Assembly (NCBI GenBank): GCA_937900695.1
Contig: CALCFD010000021.1
Span: 1 to 52,346 of the forward strand
Length of the DNA: 52,346 bases
Reading direction: 5' to 3'
Source of the DNA: an uncultured Eubacterium sp.
GTDB lineage: Bacteria; Bacillota; Clostridia; Peptostreptococcales; Anaerovoracaceae
The position numbers and the translations under genes are program-made. The notes under the pieces were generated by a model. It was not told where the DNA came from and searched no databases. It was given only the letters and a program-made list of their open reading frames with translations. This document shows positions 9,111 to 17,030 of this stretch, piece after piece (position 1 is the first letter of the stretch; each line of letters begins with the position of its first letter).

Positions 9111-10187
9111 CTATTTCGCTCCTTTACTCAACATTTCAATAAACTGATCAAATACATACATTGTGTCATCTGCACCAGGTGCTGCTTCAGGATTAAACTG
9201 AACACCCATTACAGGTAAGCTTTCATGTACGAAGCCTTCAACACTCTTATCATTTAATGCACGATGAGTAACCTTAAGTCCAGTACCCGCAAGTGAATCT
9301 TCATTTACATCAAATCTGTGATTTTGAGCTGTAAATTCAACCTTATTTTTTTCAAGATTTACAATCGGTGTACTGTTGCCGTGGTGACCAAACTTCATAG
9401 CTTCAATCTTAGCACCAAATGCCTGAGCAATTACCAGGTGACCAAGACCAATACCAAATAAAGCAATCTTACCAGCTAGCTGCTTTACTGTTTCAACAGT
9501 TTCTGGAATATAGTCTGGGATTCCTGGGCCGCTTGAAATAATAACTCCATCTGGCTTAAGTGCCATAATATCATCTATCTTAGCATCATATGGCATAGAA
9601 ACTAAATCACAATCTCTAGCATTTAATTCTCTAATAACCGCATATTTGCTTCCAAGATCTAACATTACTAGCTTGTGACCTCCACGGTTAGGAATAGCAT
9701 ATGGTTTTGCCACAGATACCTGTTTTACTCCATCAGTTGAAGGGCTTGATGCTTTTAGCTCTGCAACAATAGCATCGATATCAGCGCCTTCATTAGCCAT
9801 AGTAGCCTTCATAACGCCATTATCTCTAATCTTTCTTGTAATTGCTCTAGTGTCAACATCAGCAATACCAGGGATACCCTTTAACTTCATGTATTCATCT
9901 AGTGTCATTTCACATCTAAAGTTACTTGGTGTATCACAATATTCTTTAACTACAAATCCAAATAGCTGTGGATTCATGCTTTCAAAATCATCTCTGTTAA
10001 TTCCAACATTTCCAATTGCAGGATAAGTCATCATAACAATCTGACCATAATATGACATGTCAGATAATGTTTCCTGATAACCACACATACCTGTCTGGAA
10101 AATTAATTCGCCTACTTTAAATTCATCGCTACCAAAAGCGATACCTTCGTAAACGCTTCCATCTTCTAAAATCAGTAATCGTTTCAT
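9111..10187 (-). CDS. carA: Carbamoyl-phosphate synthase small subunit with a degenerate glutaminase site
   Basis: Normally hydrolyses glutamine and channels ammonia to CarB. The N-terminal CPS small-chain domain (residues 1-150) and the class I amidotransferase fold (from about 170) are both recognisable, and the 358-residue length is normal. The active site is not. The nucleophile motif GICLGHQ reads GIGLGHL, so Cys is Gly247 and the glutamine-binding Gln is Leu251. NHGF reads NHRF (Gly to Arg291). The catalytic HPE reads NPE (His to Asn332, Glu334 kept). The codons are GGT at 9447-9449 and AAT at 9192-9194. SNGPGDP is also altered to SSGPGIP. The subunit may be purely structural, as in ammonia-dependent CPS I of animals, where the nucleophilic Cys is also replaced. 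The reading frame and operon spacing are intact. Confidence 0.95.
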   Translation of the reverse strand: MKRLLILEDGSVYEGIAFGSDEFKVGELIFQTGMCGYQETLSDMSYYGQIVMMTYPAIGNVGINRDDFESMNPQLFGFVVKEYCDTPSNFRCEMTLDEYMKLKGIPGIADVDTRAITRKIRDNGVMKATMANEGADIDAIVAELKASSPSTDGVKQVSVAKPYAIPNRGGHKLVMLDLGSKYAVIRELNARDCDLVSMPYDAKIDDIMALKPDGVIISSGPGIPDYIPETVETVKQLAGKIALFGIGLGHLVIAQAFGAKIEAMKFGHHGNSTPIVNLEKNKVEFTAQNHRFDVNEDSLAGTGLKVTHRALNDKSVEGFVHESLPVMGVQFNPEAAPGADDTMYVFDQFIEMLSKGAK

Positions 10188-10199
10188 TAATAATCCTCC

Positions 10200-11459
10200 T
10201 TAATATATTTGAACCCCATTTACATAGGTTTGTTTTACCTTACCATAACATTTCCATCCGTCAAATGGCGTATTTTTACCCATTGACTTAAATTGGTTTT
10301 TATCTATAGTAAACTCATTTGCAACATCTACTAATATTATATCACTATCGTAACCTACCTCAAGACAACCTTTTTTCTCAAAGCCAAATCTTTTTGCAGG
10401 CTCGCTGCTCATAAGTTCCACAAGTCTTTTAAAAGATATTTCTCCAGTCTTAACTAAATTTGTATAAAGGAGCGGAAATGAAGTTTCAAGAGCCACAATT
10501 CCAAATGGTCCTTCAACTAATCCCTTAGCTTTTTCCTCCTCAGTATGAGGAGCATGATCGTTAGCAATCATATCAACATCACCAGTCTTAATAGCTTCAA
10601 CTAGCGCCAGTCTATCCTCTTCACTTCTCAAAGGCGGATTCATCTTCCAGTTAGGACCCTTCACATCCATATCATTTAAAAGCAGGTGATGAGCCGCAAC
10701 TTCACCAGTTACATCGCATCCCTTAGCTTTATATTCCTTTAAAAGCTCCACACTTTCCTTGCAAGACATGTGACAACAATGATAATGAGCTCCTGTTTTT
10801 TCGACTAACTTCAAATCTCTTTCAAGCTGCTTATACTCACATTCATTTGGTATGCCAACAACACCAAGCTCCTGACTTTTGGCTCCTTCATTGATACAAG
10901 CTCCCACCTTACGGTAATTCATATCCTCAGTATGAGCTACGATTTTTATGCCAAGCTTAGAAGAAAGCTCCATAGCCTCCTGCATAACATCATCTCTTTG
11001 AACGCCCACGCCATCATCACTAAAAGCAGTGTAGCCATTGTCGCAAAATGCCTTCATATCTACTATCTGGCTACCCTTTTCCTGCTCACTTATACAAGCG
11101 TAAGGAACCACATTTACCAAAGCATCTTGGTCAATCTTAGCCTGATACTCCTTCATAACCTCCATATTATCTGGGAATGGCTTTACGTTTGGCATGGCCA
11201 TTATAGTTGTAAAACCACCTGCTGCCGCTGCCAAAGTTCCTGTCTTAATAGTCTCCTTATGTTCATTTCCAGGTTCTCTAAGATGTACATGTACATCGAT
11301 AAAACCTGGCAAAGCCACAAGGCCCTCTGCATTTATAATTTCTGCATCATCCTTTGTGATTTCATCAGCAATATCCAAAATGCTATTTTCATCAAAAAGA
11401 ATGTCCTTTTTTACTAATTTATCGCCACAAATCATCTGGGCATTTTTTATAAGCTTCAT
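10200..11459 (-). CDS. pyrC: Dihydroorotase (class I)
   Basis: Cyclises carbamoyl-aspartate to dihydroorotate. The amidohydrolase zinc motif GFIDVHVHLREPG is near residue 53, a second conserved block is MPNVKPFPD, and the late metal-ligand motif ANDHAPHT is near residue 303. The 419-residue length fits the Gram-positive class I enzyme. It is the second gene of the operon, two bases after pyrB and twelve before carA, with its own GGAGGA site before carA. Long frames on the opposite strand here are shadows. Confidence 0.96.
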   Translation of the reverse strand: MKLIKNAQMICGDKLVKKDILFDENSILDIADEITKDDAEIINAEGLVALPGFIDVHVHLREPGNEHKETIKTGTLAAAAGGFTTIMAMPNVKPFPDNMEVMKEYQAKIDQDALVNVVPYACISEQEKGSQIVDMKAFCDNGYTAFSDDGVGVQRDDVMQEAMELSSKLGIKIVAHTEDMNYRKVGACINEGAKSQELGVVGIPNECEYKQLERDLKLVEKTGAHYHCCHMSCKESVELLKEYKAKGCDVTGEVAAHHLLLNDMDVKGPNWKMNPPLRSEEDRLALVEAIKTGDVDMIANDHAPHTEEEKAKGLVEGPFGIVALETSFPLLYTNLVKTGEISFKRLVELMSSEPAKRFGFEKKGCLEVGYDSDIILVDVANEFTIDKNQFKSMGKNTPFDGWKCYGKVKQTYVNGVQIY

Positions 11460-11461
11460 AA

Positions 11462-12349
11462 TTAAAACTCCTCGTATCCAAATGCTCTTTTGATAACTGC
11501 TTTTCTAACTAATACTCCGTTAGCCATCTGCTTAAAGATACGGCTATTTGGTGCTTCAACTAAATCTGTATCAATTTCAACATTTCTATTTACAGGTGCC
11601 GGATGCATAATGATTGCATGCTCTTTCATAGTAGCTGCACGCTCTTTTGTAAGACCATACTTACTTAAATACTCTTCGTCTGACATAGCCATAGATTCAC
11701 TGTGTCTTTCCTTTTGGATACGAAGCATCATAACTGCATCTGCCCATTTAACTGCTTCGTCTAAAGGCATATATGGATATCCTTCTCTACGCCACTCTTC
11801 TGGTCCTGAAAATACACACTCCCCACCAAGTAGCTCCATAGCTTCTTTATTTGAAGCCGCAACACGAGAATGTGCAATATCGCCTATTATTGCTAGCTTG
11901 ATTCCTTCAAATTTACCAAATTCCTGATATATTGTAAGTAAGTCTAGTAAACACTGAGTTGGATGATTACCCGCACCATCTCCAGCATTTAAGATAGGGA
12001 TATTGATATTTTCAAGTTCATTAAAATACTCATCTTGCTTATGTCTTATAACTACCGCATCAAAACCGATACTTTCAAAAGTCTTTACAGTATCATATAA
12101 GCTCTCACCCTTTTCAACACTGCTTCCTTCTGCCGTAAAGTTTTCCACCTTACAACCTAGCTGTAGTTCTGCTGATGAAAAAGAAAAATGAGTTCTAGTA
12201 CTTGGTTCAAAAAAAAGATTAGCAACTAACTTACCCTCAGGTAATTGCCAATCTTTATTAGTAACGTCAAATAATTGCGCATCCTTTAAAATGCCCATTA
12301 ATTCTTCTTTAGATAAATCTCGAATTCGAAACAAGCTATTTTTATTCAT
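11462..12349 (-). CDS. pyrB: Aspartate carbamoyltransferase catalytic subunit
   Basis: Condenses carbamoyl phosphate with aspartate, the committed step of pyrimidine synthesis. The carbamoyl-phosphate site is FFEPSTRTHFSF at residues 47-58. A second signature is HPTQCLLDLL, and the aspartate-loop region HPAPVNRNVEI is intact. At 295 residues it matches the unregulated Gram-positive trimer, and no pyrI regulatory subunit is present. It is the first gene of the operon, behind a roughly 130-base leader containing a terminator hairpin. Confidence 0.96.
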   Translation of the reverse strand: MNKNSLFRIRDLSKEELMGILKDAQLFDVTNKDWQLPEGKLVANLFFEPSTRTHFSFSSAELQLGCKVENFTAEGSSVEKGESLYDTVKTFESIGFDAVVIRHKQDEYFNELENINIPILNAGDGAGNHPTQCLLDLLTIYQEFGKFEGIKLAIIGDIAHSRVAASNKEAMELLGGECVFSGPEEWRREGYPYMPLDEAVKWADAVMMLRIQKERHSESMAMSDEEYLSKYGLTKERAATMKEHAIIMHPAPVNRNVEIDTDLVEAPNSRIFKQMANGVLVRKAVIKRAFGYEEF

Positions 12350-12367
12350 GTGTTCCCTTTCTGACTT

Positions 12368-12401
12368 AATAAAAAGGTCATTTCATTTGAGAAAAGACCT
12401 T
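12368..12401 (-). terminator. Leader terminator (candidate attenuator) before pyrB
   Basis: Minus-strand arms AAGGTC (12396-12401) and GACCTT (12374-12379) with a 16-base loop, followed by TTTTATT. It lies between the pyrB promoter and start codon, where only an attenuator makes sense. I could not find a good PyrR-binding loop upstream; GGCCAGACAGAT is only a partial match. Confidence 0.55.
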
Positions 12402-12485
12402 GTTTTTTATCAATTATAACTTATATATTTTTATCGCCCAGTTAACTGTATTTTGCTATCTGTCTGGCCTTTTTCTATCTTGTAT

Positions 12486-12513
12486 ATTTTACCACAATTA
12501 CGGAAATTTACAA
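12486..12513 (-). promoter_or_regulatory. pyr operon promoter
   Basis: Minus-strand -35 TTGTAA (12508-12513), 16-base spacer, extended -10 TGGTAAAAT with hexamer TAAAAT (12486-12491). It gives a leader of about 130 bases before pyrB. Confidence 0.55.
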
Positions 12514-12611
12514 TATATATTAACTGCTATTTACAATATATTTAGAACAACTTATATGCTATTGATTATATCTATACATAATTATATAGCATAGATAATA
12601 CTCTATATATT

Positions 12612-12639
12612 TTGCTAACTTTGTAAAATGTGCTAAAAT
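12612..12639 (+). promoter_or_regulatory. deoC promoter
   Basis: -35 TTGCTA (12612-12617), 16-base spacer, extended -10 TGCTAAAAT with hexamer TAAAAT (12634-12639), 30 bases before the deoC start. Confidence 0.55.
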
Positions 12640-12668
12640 ATGTTTATTGATTGAAAGGAACAAAAATT

Positions 12669-13316
12669 ATGAATTTAAACAAATATATTGATCACACATT
12701 ACTAAAACCTGTAGCTACAACTAAGGATATTATCAATCTTTGTAATGAAGCTATAAAATATAACTTTTACTCCGTTTGCGTAAACTCTTCTTATGTTGCT
12801 CTCGCCAAGGAATGTCTTAAAGATTCTTCAGTAAAAGTCACATCTGTCTGTGGCTTTCCACTAGGCATGATGGAAACAAGTGCAAAAGCTTACGAAGCAG
12901 ATATGGCCTTGATGCAAGGTGCTGATGAAATTGATATGGTTATAAATATTGGTCGTTTAAAGGATAAGGATTATGATTATATTATTGAAGAAATAGCAAC
13001 TGTTGCTGAAATTGTCCACGATTACGACGGCATTCTTAAAGTAATCATCGAAACTTCCATGCTAACTGATGAAGAAAAGGTAAAAGCATGTCAACTAGCT
13101 GTCAATGGCAATTGCGATTTTGTTAAAACTTCGACAGGTTTTAGCACTGGTGGTGCTACAGTAAAAGATGTGAAACTTATGAAACAAACTGTAGGTAGCT
13201 TTGCTAAAGTCAAGGCTTCTGGCGGTATAAGAGATAAAGAAACTGCCTTTTCTATGATAGAAGCAGGTGCTGACAGACTAGGAGTAAGTGCTTCTATTGA
13301 AATTGTTAATCAATAA
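12669..13316 (+). CDS. deoC: Deoxyribose-phosphate aldolase
   Basis: Cleaves 2-deoxyribose 5-phosphate to glyceraldehyde 3-phosphate and acetaldehyde during deoxynucleoside catabolism. The Schiff-base lysine is Lys153 in FVKTSTGF, and the second conserved Lys lies in KVKASGGIRD. The ATG at 12669 is chosen over an in-frame start six codons earlier because AAAGGA precedes it by nine bases and family members begin MNLNKYIDHTLL. The 215-residue length is typical. It is divergent from the pyr operon and stands alone, without other deo genes nearby. Confidence 0.95.
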   Translation: MNLNKYIDHTLLKPVATTKDIINLCNEAIKYNFYSVCVNSSYVALAKECLKDSSVKVTSVCGFPLGMMETSAKAYEADMALMQGADEIDMVINIGRLKDKDYDYIIEEIATVAEIVHDYDGILKVIIETSMLTDEEKVKACQLAVNGNCDFVKTSTGFSTGGATVKDVKLMKQTVGSFAKVKASGGIRDKETAFSMIEAGADRLGVSASIEIVNQ

Positions 13317-13323
13317 AATATAA

Positions 13324-13370
13324 TACTAAAAAATGGGTCCCTCTTTATATTAATTAAGCGGAACCCATTT
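13324..13370 (-). terminator. Terminator shared by the 60-aa gene and deoC
   Basis: Arms AAATGGGTCC (13331-13340) and GGAACCCATTT (13360-13370). A T-run follows only on the minus strand, so it best serves the 60-residue gene, but it may also stop deoC transcripts. Confidence 0.65.
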
Positions 13371-13394
13371 CATATATGTATATATGGCATTATA

Positions 13395-13577
13395 CTATTT
13401 TTTATTATTTTTCGAACCAATAATCATAATTCCTGCAGTAGCTGCAACTAATAGTGCTGCTGGTATTAATAAACTCGTACTGTCACCAGTTGCTACAACT
13501 TCTTTAGCAAAAACCGCTGTAGGCACTATTGCAATAATAAATATTGCCATTACTATAAAACTAAAACATTTCTTCAT
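13395..13577 (-). CDS. 60-aa secreted mini-protein: signal peptide plus sortase-like anchor
   Basis: Residues 1-24 form a classic signal peptide (MKK, hydrophobic core, cleavage AVFA/KE). What remains is KEVVATGD, a hydrophobic stretch of about 20 residues and a positive tail (KNNKK). This is the layout of a cell-wall sorting signal with a degenerate LPxTG (VATGD), and its tail resembles the PKTGD anchor of the surface pseudogene at 33559. Almost nothing lies between the two signals, so the mature product would be only about 36 residues. It has a perfect consensus promoter and a terminator, so it is probably a real, well-expressed gene. Alternatives are a bacteriocin-like peptide or a small membrane peptide. 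GGAG lies 14 bases before the ATG, a rather long spacing. Confidence 0.6.
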   Translation of the reverse strand: MKKCFSFIVMAIFIIAIVPTAVFAKEVVATGDSTSLLIPAALLVAATAGIMIIGSKNNKK

Positions 13578-13631
13578 AGTTTTCTTTTGTTCTCCTCTAA
13601 TTTTATATATAATATTACAAATTATATATAA

Positions 13632-13660
13632 ATTATAATCTCATATATATGTATTGTCAA
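13632..13660 (-). promoter_or_regulatory. Perfect consensus promoter of the 60-aa gene
   Basis: Minus-strand TTGACA (13655-13660), 17-base spacer, TATAAT (13632-13637), about 55 bases before the start codon. Confidence 0.75.
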
Positions 13661-13672
13661 ATTTTTATCAAA

Positions 13673-14158
13673 TTATTTATTATTTTTTAAGTTATGAATA
13701 AACTGAATTAACTTTTCATCACAATTTTCCTTAATAACTATAGTTCCTTGATTTTTACTAAATAAAATATAAAAGTTTTTTGGTGTCTCAATAATCCCAT
13801 AAAACTTGTTGTATGAAACGTTAGTGGCACCCTTATCTGAACCTTCTGCTTGCATTCTTAAAAAATCCGGATAAAAAAACATCTTAACCTTTTGCATATT
13901 TTGATCTTCTGTCTTTTTATATGCTCTTTTATCTACCATATACTCTGAAAGCATGAATACTGGAATAACTAAAATAGCACCTAAAAATAATCCCCTTTTA
14001 GTCTCAGGATTACTTACTAAAAAGGCTGCAATTATGCAAATAGCAATTAAAGCTATCTTTATCCATATGCCACCTTGAGCCTTATTTCTGACTGTTCTGT
14101 TAAATCTTCTGTACTCATCAAAAGTACAAACAGTTTCTGTCTTAAGCACATTTAACAT
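13673..14158 (-). CDS. YcxB-like membrane protein
   Basis: At 161 residues with the ATG at 14158, it is preceded by GGAGGAAATAAAT; a longer frame upstream lacks a good site. Two membrane segments (about residues 32-49 and 56-76) follow a short N-terminal region, and a C-terminal soluble half ends with the pattern typical of YcxB-like C-terminal domains (FFYPDFLRMQAEG, YNKFYGIIETPKNFYILFS). The function of the family is unknown. It lies just downstream of the flavodiiron gene but is separated from it by a terminator. Confidence 0.65.
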   Translation of the reverse strand: MLNVLKTETVCTFDEYRRFNRTVRNKAQGGIWIKIALIAICIIAAFLVSNPETKRGLFLGAILVIPVFMLSEYMVDKRAYKKTEDQNMQKVKMFFYPDFLRMQAEGSDKGATNVSYNKFYGIIETPKNFYILFSKNQGTIVIKENCDEKLIQFIHNLKNNK

Positions 14159-14198
14159 ATTTATTTCCTCCTTTAAATTATAACAAATATTATTACAC

Positions 14199-14240
14199 AA
14201 AAAAATATAAAACGCCACCCCCCCCAAAGAGGGTGACGTT
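14199..14240 (-). terminator. Terminator of the flavodiiron gene
   Basis: Arms AACGCCACCC (14211-14220) and GGGTGACGTT (14231-14240, one mismatch) with T7 on the minus strand (14199-14205). Confidence 0.8.
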
Positions 14241-14252
14241 TGTTTGAGGTAA

Positions 14253-16817
14253 CTATTCAGATAGTAAATTAATTACTATGCTATCTTTATTACTTGCCTT
14301 CTTTTCATAGGCTTTTATTAGCTCAGCAGACTTTGATGTATCTCCCATTAAAATACCTCCACAGAATTTACCATTTAAGAAGAATAACTTCTTATAGTAC
14401 TTCTTTGACTCTTCTGAGATTTCAATTTCTTTATAGTGACCATCTGTACTGTGACCAACATCTCCAATTGAGAATAATGATGTTCCAAATCCTGAGAATG
14501 AGTTTGATGGTATAACTGGTGTGTATGTAGCAACATCTCCACATGCATTTGCACCTGCTACTCTTGCCATTGTTTCAGCCTGTGACCAAATTCCAACACT
14601 TACACCATTATATGCTGCAACATCACCGCATGCATATACATCAGGTTCGCTTGTCTGCATCTTATCATTAACCATGATAAAACGATCTCCTTCGATGCCA
14701 GCATCAGTTGCAAGCTTAGCATTAGGTACAACACCTGCTGAAATAATAACGATATCTGCATCAATGCAAGTTCCATCAGCCATCTTAACACATTCCACCT
14801 TGCCATCTCCTGCAATTTCGTCGATTCCTACACCTGTAATAATTTTAGCTCCCTGTTTTTCAGCAGCAGCCTGTAGTAAAGCAGCTCCCTTTTCATCTAG
14901 CTGTCTTCCCATGATCTTACTTGCCACTTCAATAACAGTTACATTTTTCTTAGCTCTCATAAATTCCCAAGCAGCTTCTAAACCAAGAATACCGCCACCG
15001 ATTACTACTACGTTGTTAATTGAGCCAAGTCTTTCTCTAATGCTGTTAGCATCTTTTAGTTTTCTGATAACTTCAACGCCTGCCTTATCAGCACCCTTAA
15101 TAGGTGGAACGTTACATTCTGCTCCTGCTGCATAAATTAGCTTATCATAAGATCTCTTTTCGCCGTTTTCTAATAAAACTTCCTTAGCGGCTGTATCAAT
15201 AGATGCTACCTTTACACCTAGTGTAGTTACAATATTATTTTCCTTATACCAATCTAACTGCTTAGTAAAGAAGTTAATTGCTTCAAATTCAGATAAGATA
15301 CCTTTTGTAAGCATCGGTCTATTATAGCAAAATACTTCTTCATCAGTGATAATTTCAATATTACATGTAGCATTTCTCTTTCTAATTGCATCTGCTGCTG
15401 TTAGACCTGCAATACCGCCACCGATAATAACAAAGTTTTCATCTGTGTTATTGCTGTATGTTACATCCTGAGACTCTACTGCTACAAACTGCTCTGGACC
15501 AACGCCACAAACCGGACATGCTTCAGGTGCTTCAGCTCCTCTGATAATTTCACCACAAACTAAGCACTTCCAATCTCTTTCTCCTACAGGCTGAATTTCA
15601 TCCATATCGACAATCTTACCAGCAAGTACGCTGTGACCAAATCCGTAACCAAAATCAAATGCATCATCTAGCTGAGCTTCGCTAGGCTTAAATCTTATTC
15701 TTAAACCATCGCCATAAACTTTCATACGTAGCTGTTTTAATCTTGCAATGATGTTTGGTACACCTTCACCACTCCATCCATAAGAACCAAAAGCAGATGC
15801 GATCTTGCCGCCATGAGTTCCTGGAAAGATTGATGTTGTTAGATCCCAAATAGGTTTTAGAGCTTCACCTAAAATTGTAGGTGTTCCAAATAAAATACCG
15901 TCTGCCCAGTACATATCACCTAAAACAGTTTCAACTGGTTCAGTAACTAAATCATATTTTCTAACTGCAATATCTCCTGCAGCCTTAATACCTTCTTCGA
16001 TTTTGTCTGCGATTAGTCCTGTATATCCATAAGCTGAAACGTATGGGATAACAACAGTCTTACGAGCATTTGGATTTACTTCTGTTGACCAATCCTTATA
16101 GATGTTAACAATCTTCCATGGGTCATCATCTAAAACGGGACCGTGACCAGGACAAATCATATCGATATCAAGATCTTTAATTTTATCGATAGCCTTTAGC
16201 ACAAATGGTTTAAATGGCCCGATAATATTGTCATAATAGTATCTTAAGGCTTCCATGTAATCGTTATGGTTTACAATTTTTGAAGATAAAATTGAATCTA
16301 AGCTATAGTGTGAACCAAATGAGTCACATGTAACAAGAGTCTTATCTTCTTCGATATATGTGTACATGCTGTCAGGCCAATGTAAGTTTGTCGCATCGAT
16401 AAATCTTAAAGTCTTATCCCCAAGTGACAATGTATCGCCATCTTTTACAATTACTGAGTTAAATTCAACATTACAAATTTCTTTCATAAAGTTAATAGCA
16501 GTAGCGCTACCAACTAGCTTAATAGCAGGATTTTCTTCAATTAAGTATTTAGCTGATCCCGCATGATCTGGCTCAGTATGATCTACGATAATATAATCGA
16601 TATCTTCAATGTTTACGATTTCCTTTAGCTTAGCCAAGTAATCTTCCATAAACTTTTCTTTTGCTGTTTCAAATAGAGCAGTTTTTTCTGAGCCCTTAAT
16701 TAAATATGAGTTATATGATGTACCGAACTTAGTTTCCATAATAATATCGAAAACTTTTAGGTTTGGATCTAAAATACCTGTCCAATAAAAGTTTTTCTTT
16801 AATTCAAGTGTTTTCAT
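14253..16817 (-). CDS. Flavodiiron protein-rubredoxin-NADH:rubredoxin oxidoreductase fusion (class F type)
   Basis: Reduces O2 to water (and in some members NO to N2O), with NADH as electron donor in one polypeptide. Residues 1-250 are the metallo-beta-lactamase diiron domain, with ligands in DHTEPDHAGS and CPGHGPVLDDD. Residues about 252-395 are a flavodoxin domain for FMN. Residues 416-450 are rubredoxin (WKCLVCGEIIRG, then ACPVCGVGP: four Cys). From about 460 a FAD/NAD oxidoreductase begins with NFVIIGGGIAGLTAADAI, with a second GGGILGLEAAWEF for NADH and a late CGDVA motif. The 854-residue length fits the three-module architecture described as class F in Clostridia and in Trichomonas. The start is preceded by GGAGG. 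It is monocistronic, with a hairpin terminator. Confidence 0.95.
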   Translation of the reverse strand: MKTLELKKNFYWTGILDPNLKVFDIIMETKFGTSYNSYLIKGSEKTALFETAKEKFMEDYLAKLKEIVNIEDIDYIIVDHTEPDHAGSAKYLIEENPAIKLVGSATAINFMKEICNVEFNSVIVKDGDTLSLGDKTLRFIDATNLHWPDSMYTYIEEDKTLVTCDSFGSHYSLDSILSSKIVNHNDYMEALRYYYDNIIGPFKPFVLKAIDKIKDLDIDMICPGHGPVLDDDPWKIVNIYKDWSTEVNPNARKTVVIPYVSAYGYTGLIADKIEEGIKAAGDIAVRKYDLVTEPVETVLGDMYWADGILFGTPTILGEALKPIWDLTTSIFPGTHGGKIASAFGSYGWSGEGVPNIIARLKQLRMKVYGDGLRIRFKPSEAQLDDAFDFGYGFGHSVLAGKIVDMDEIQPVGERDWKCLVCGEIIRGAEAPEACPVCGVGPEQFVAVESQDVTYSNNTDENFVIIGGGIAGLTAADAIRKRNATCNIEIITDEEVFCYNRPMLTKGILSEFEAINFFTKQLDWYKENNIVTTLGVKVASIDTAAKEVLLENGEKRSYDKLIYAAGAECNVPPIKGADKAGVEVIRKLKDANSIRERLGSINNVVVIGGGILGLEAAWEFMRAKKNVTVIEVASKIMGRQLDEKGAALLQAAAEKQGAKIITGVGIDEIAGDGKVECVKMADGTCIDADIVIISAGVVPNAKLATDAGIEGDRFIMVNDKMQTSEPDVYACGDVAAYNGVSVGIWSQAETMARVAGANACGDVATYTPVIPSNSFSGFGTSLFSIGDVGHSTDGHYKEIEISEESKKYYKKLFFLNGKFCGGILMGDTSKSAELIKAYEKKASNKDSIVINLLSE

Positions 16818-17030
16818 AAATAGTTACCTCCACTTTAAAATTAATTCGTATTTATTTTAACAATATATTTAATCTTACCACAAAACTTTTATTTTAAACT
16901 TATTTTTAGAAAAATAGTTGTATTGTATACTTTAGTAAAATAAAGTTATACCTATCAAAGAAGGAGGTTTTTCAATTACACTTAGTTAATTATATTTTAT
17001 TAGTAATTAGAAAATTATTAGGTGTTTATT
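16818..17030. other. Divergent intergenic region upstream of the flavodiiron gene and the 17031 cassette
   Basis: This 213-base gap is AT-rich. A possible minus-strand promoter for the flavodiiron gene is TTGTGG, 17 bases, TTAAAA around 16855-16884. On the plus strand TTGTAT, 17 bases, TTATAC around 16923-16952 could serve the downstream cassette. A strong AAGGAGG at 16961-16967 has no usable start codon after it, so it may be a remnant of a lost gene start or part of a leader. All of these are weak. Confidence 0.35.

Larger units (their letters stand above)
12350..12668. other. Divergent intergenic region between pyrB and deoC
   Basis: This 319-base gap holds, from left to right: the pyrB ribosome binding site (AAAGGGAACAC before the ATG), a leader terminator, the pyrB promoter, an AT-rich stretch of about 100 bases in which I see nothing further, and the deoC promoter and ribosome binding site. 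A 64-codon frame on the plus strand at 12400-12594 has no coding features. Confidence 0.6.

Noticed and set aside
9111..10187. CarA changes as a sequencing or assembly error
   Set aside because: Four spaced codon changes all hit catalytic or glutamine-binding positions with the frame kept; random error would not concentrate there.
10932..11417. 161-codon open frame on the plus strand opposite pyrC
   Set aside because: It is fully antisense to a strongly conserved gene, has no ribosome binding site and an implausible Cys/His/Leu-rich product.
12400..12594. 64-codon plus-strand frame in the pyrB-deoC gap
   Set aside because: Tyr/Ile/Asn-rich translation of AT sequence without a ribosome site; it overlaps the pyr promoter and leader.
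14521..15135. 204-codon open frame on the plus strand opposite the flavodiiron gene
   Set aside because: Low-complexity Ser/Ala/Thr/Pro product antisense to conserved FAD/NAD motifs; a composition shadow.
16961..16967. Strong AAGGAGG as start of a small gene before the 17031 cassette
   Set aside because: No ATG, GTG or TTG lies at usable distance; the only reading (ATT start) stops after four codons.
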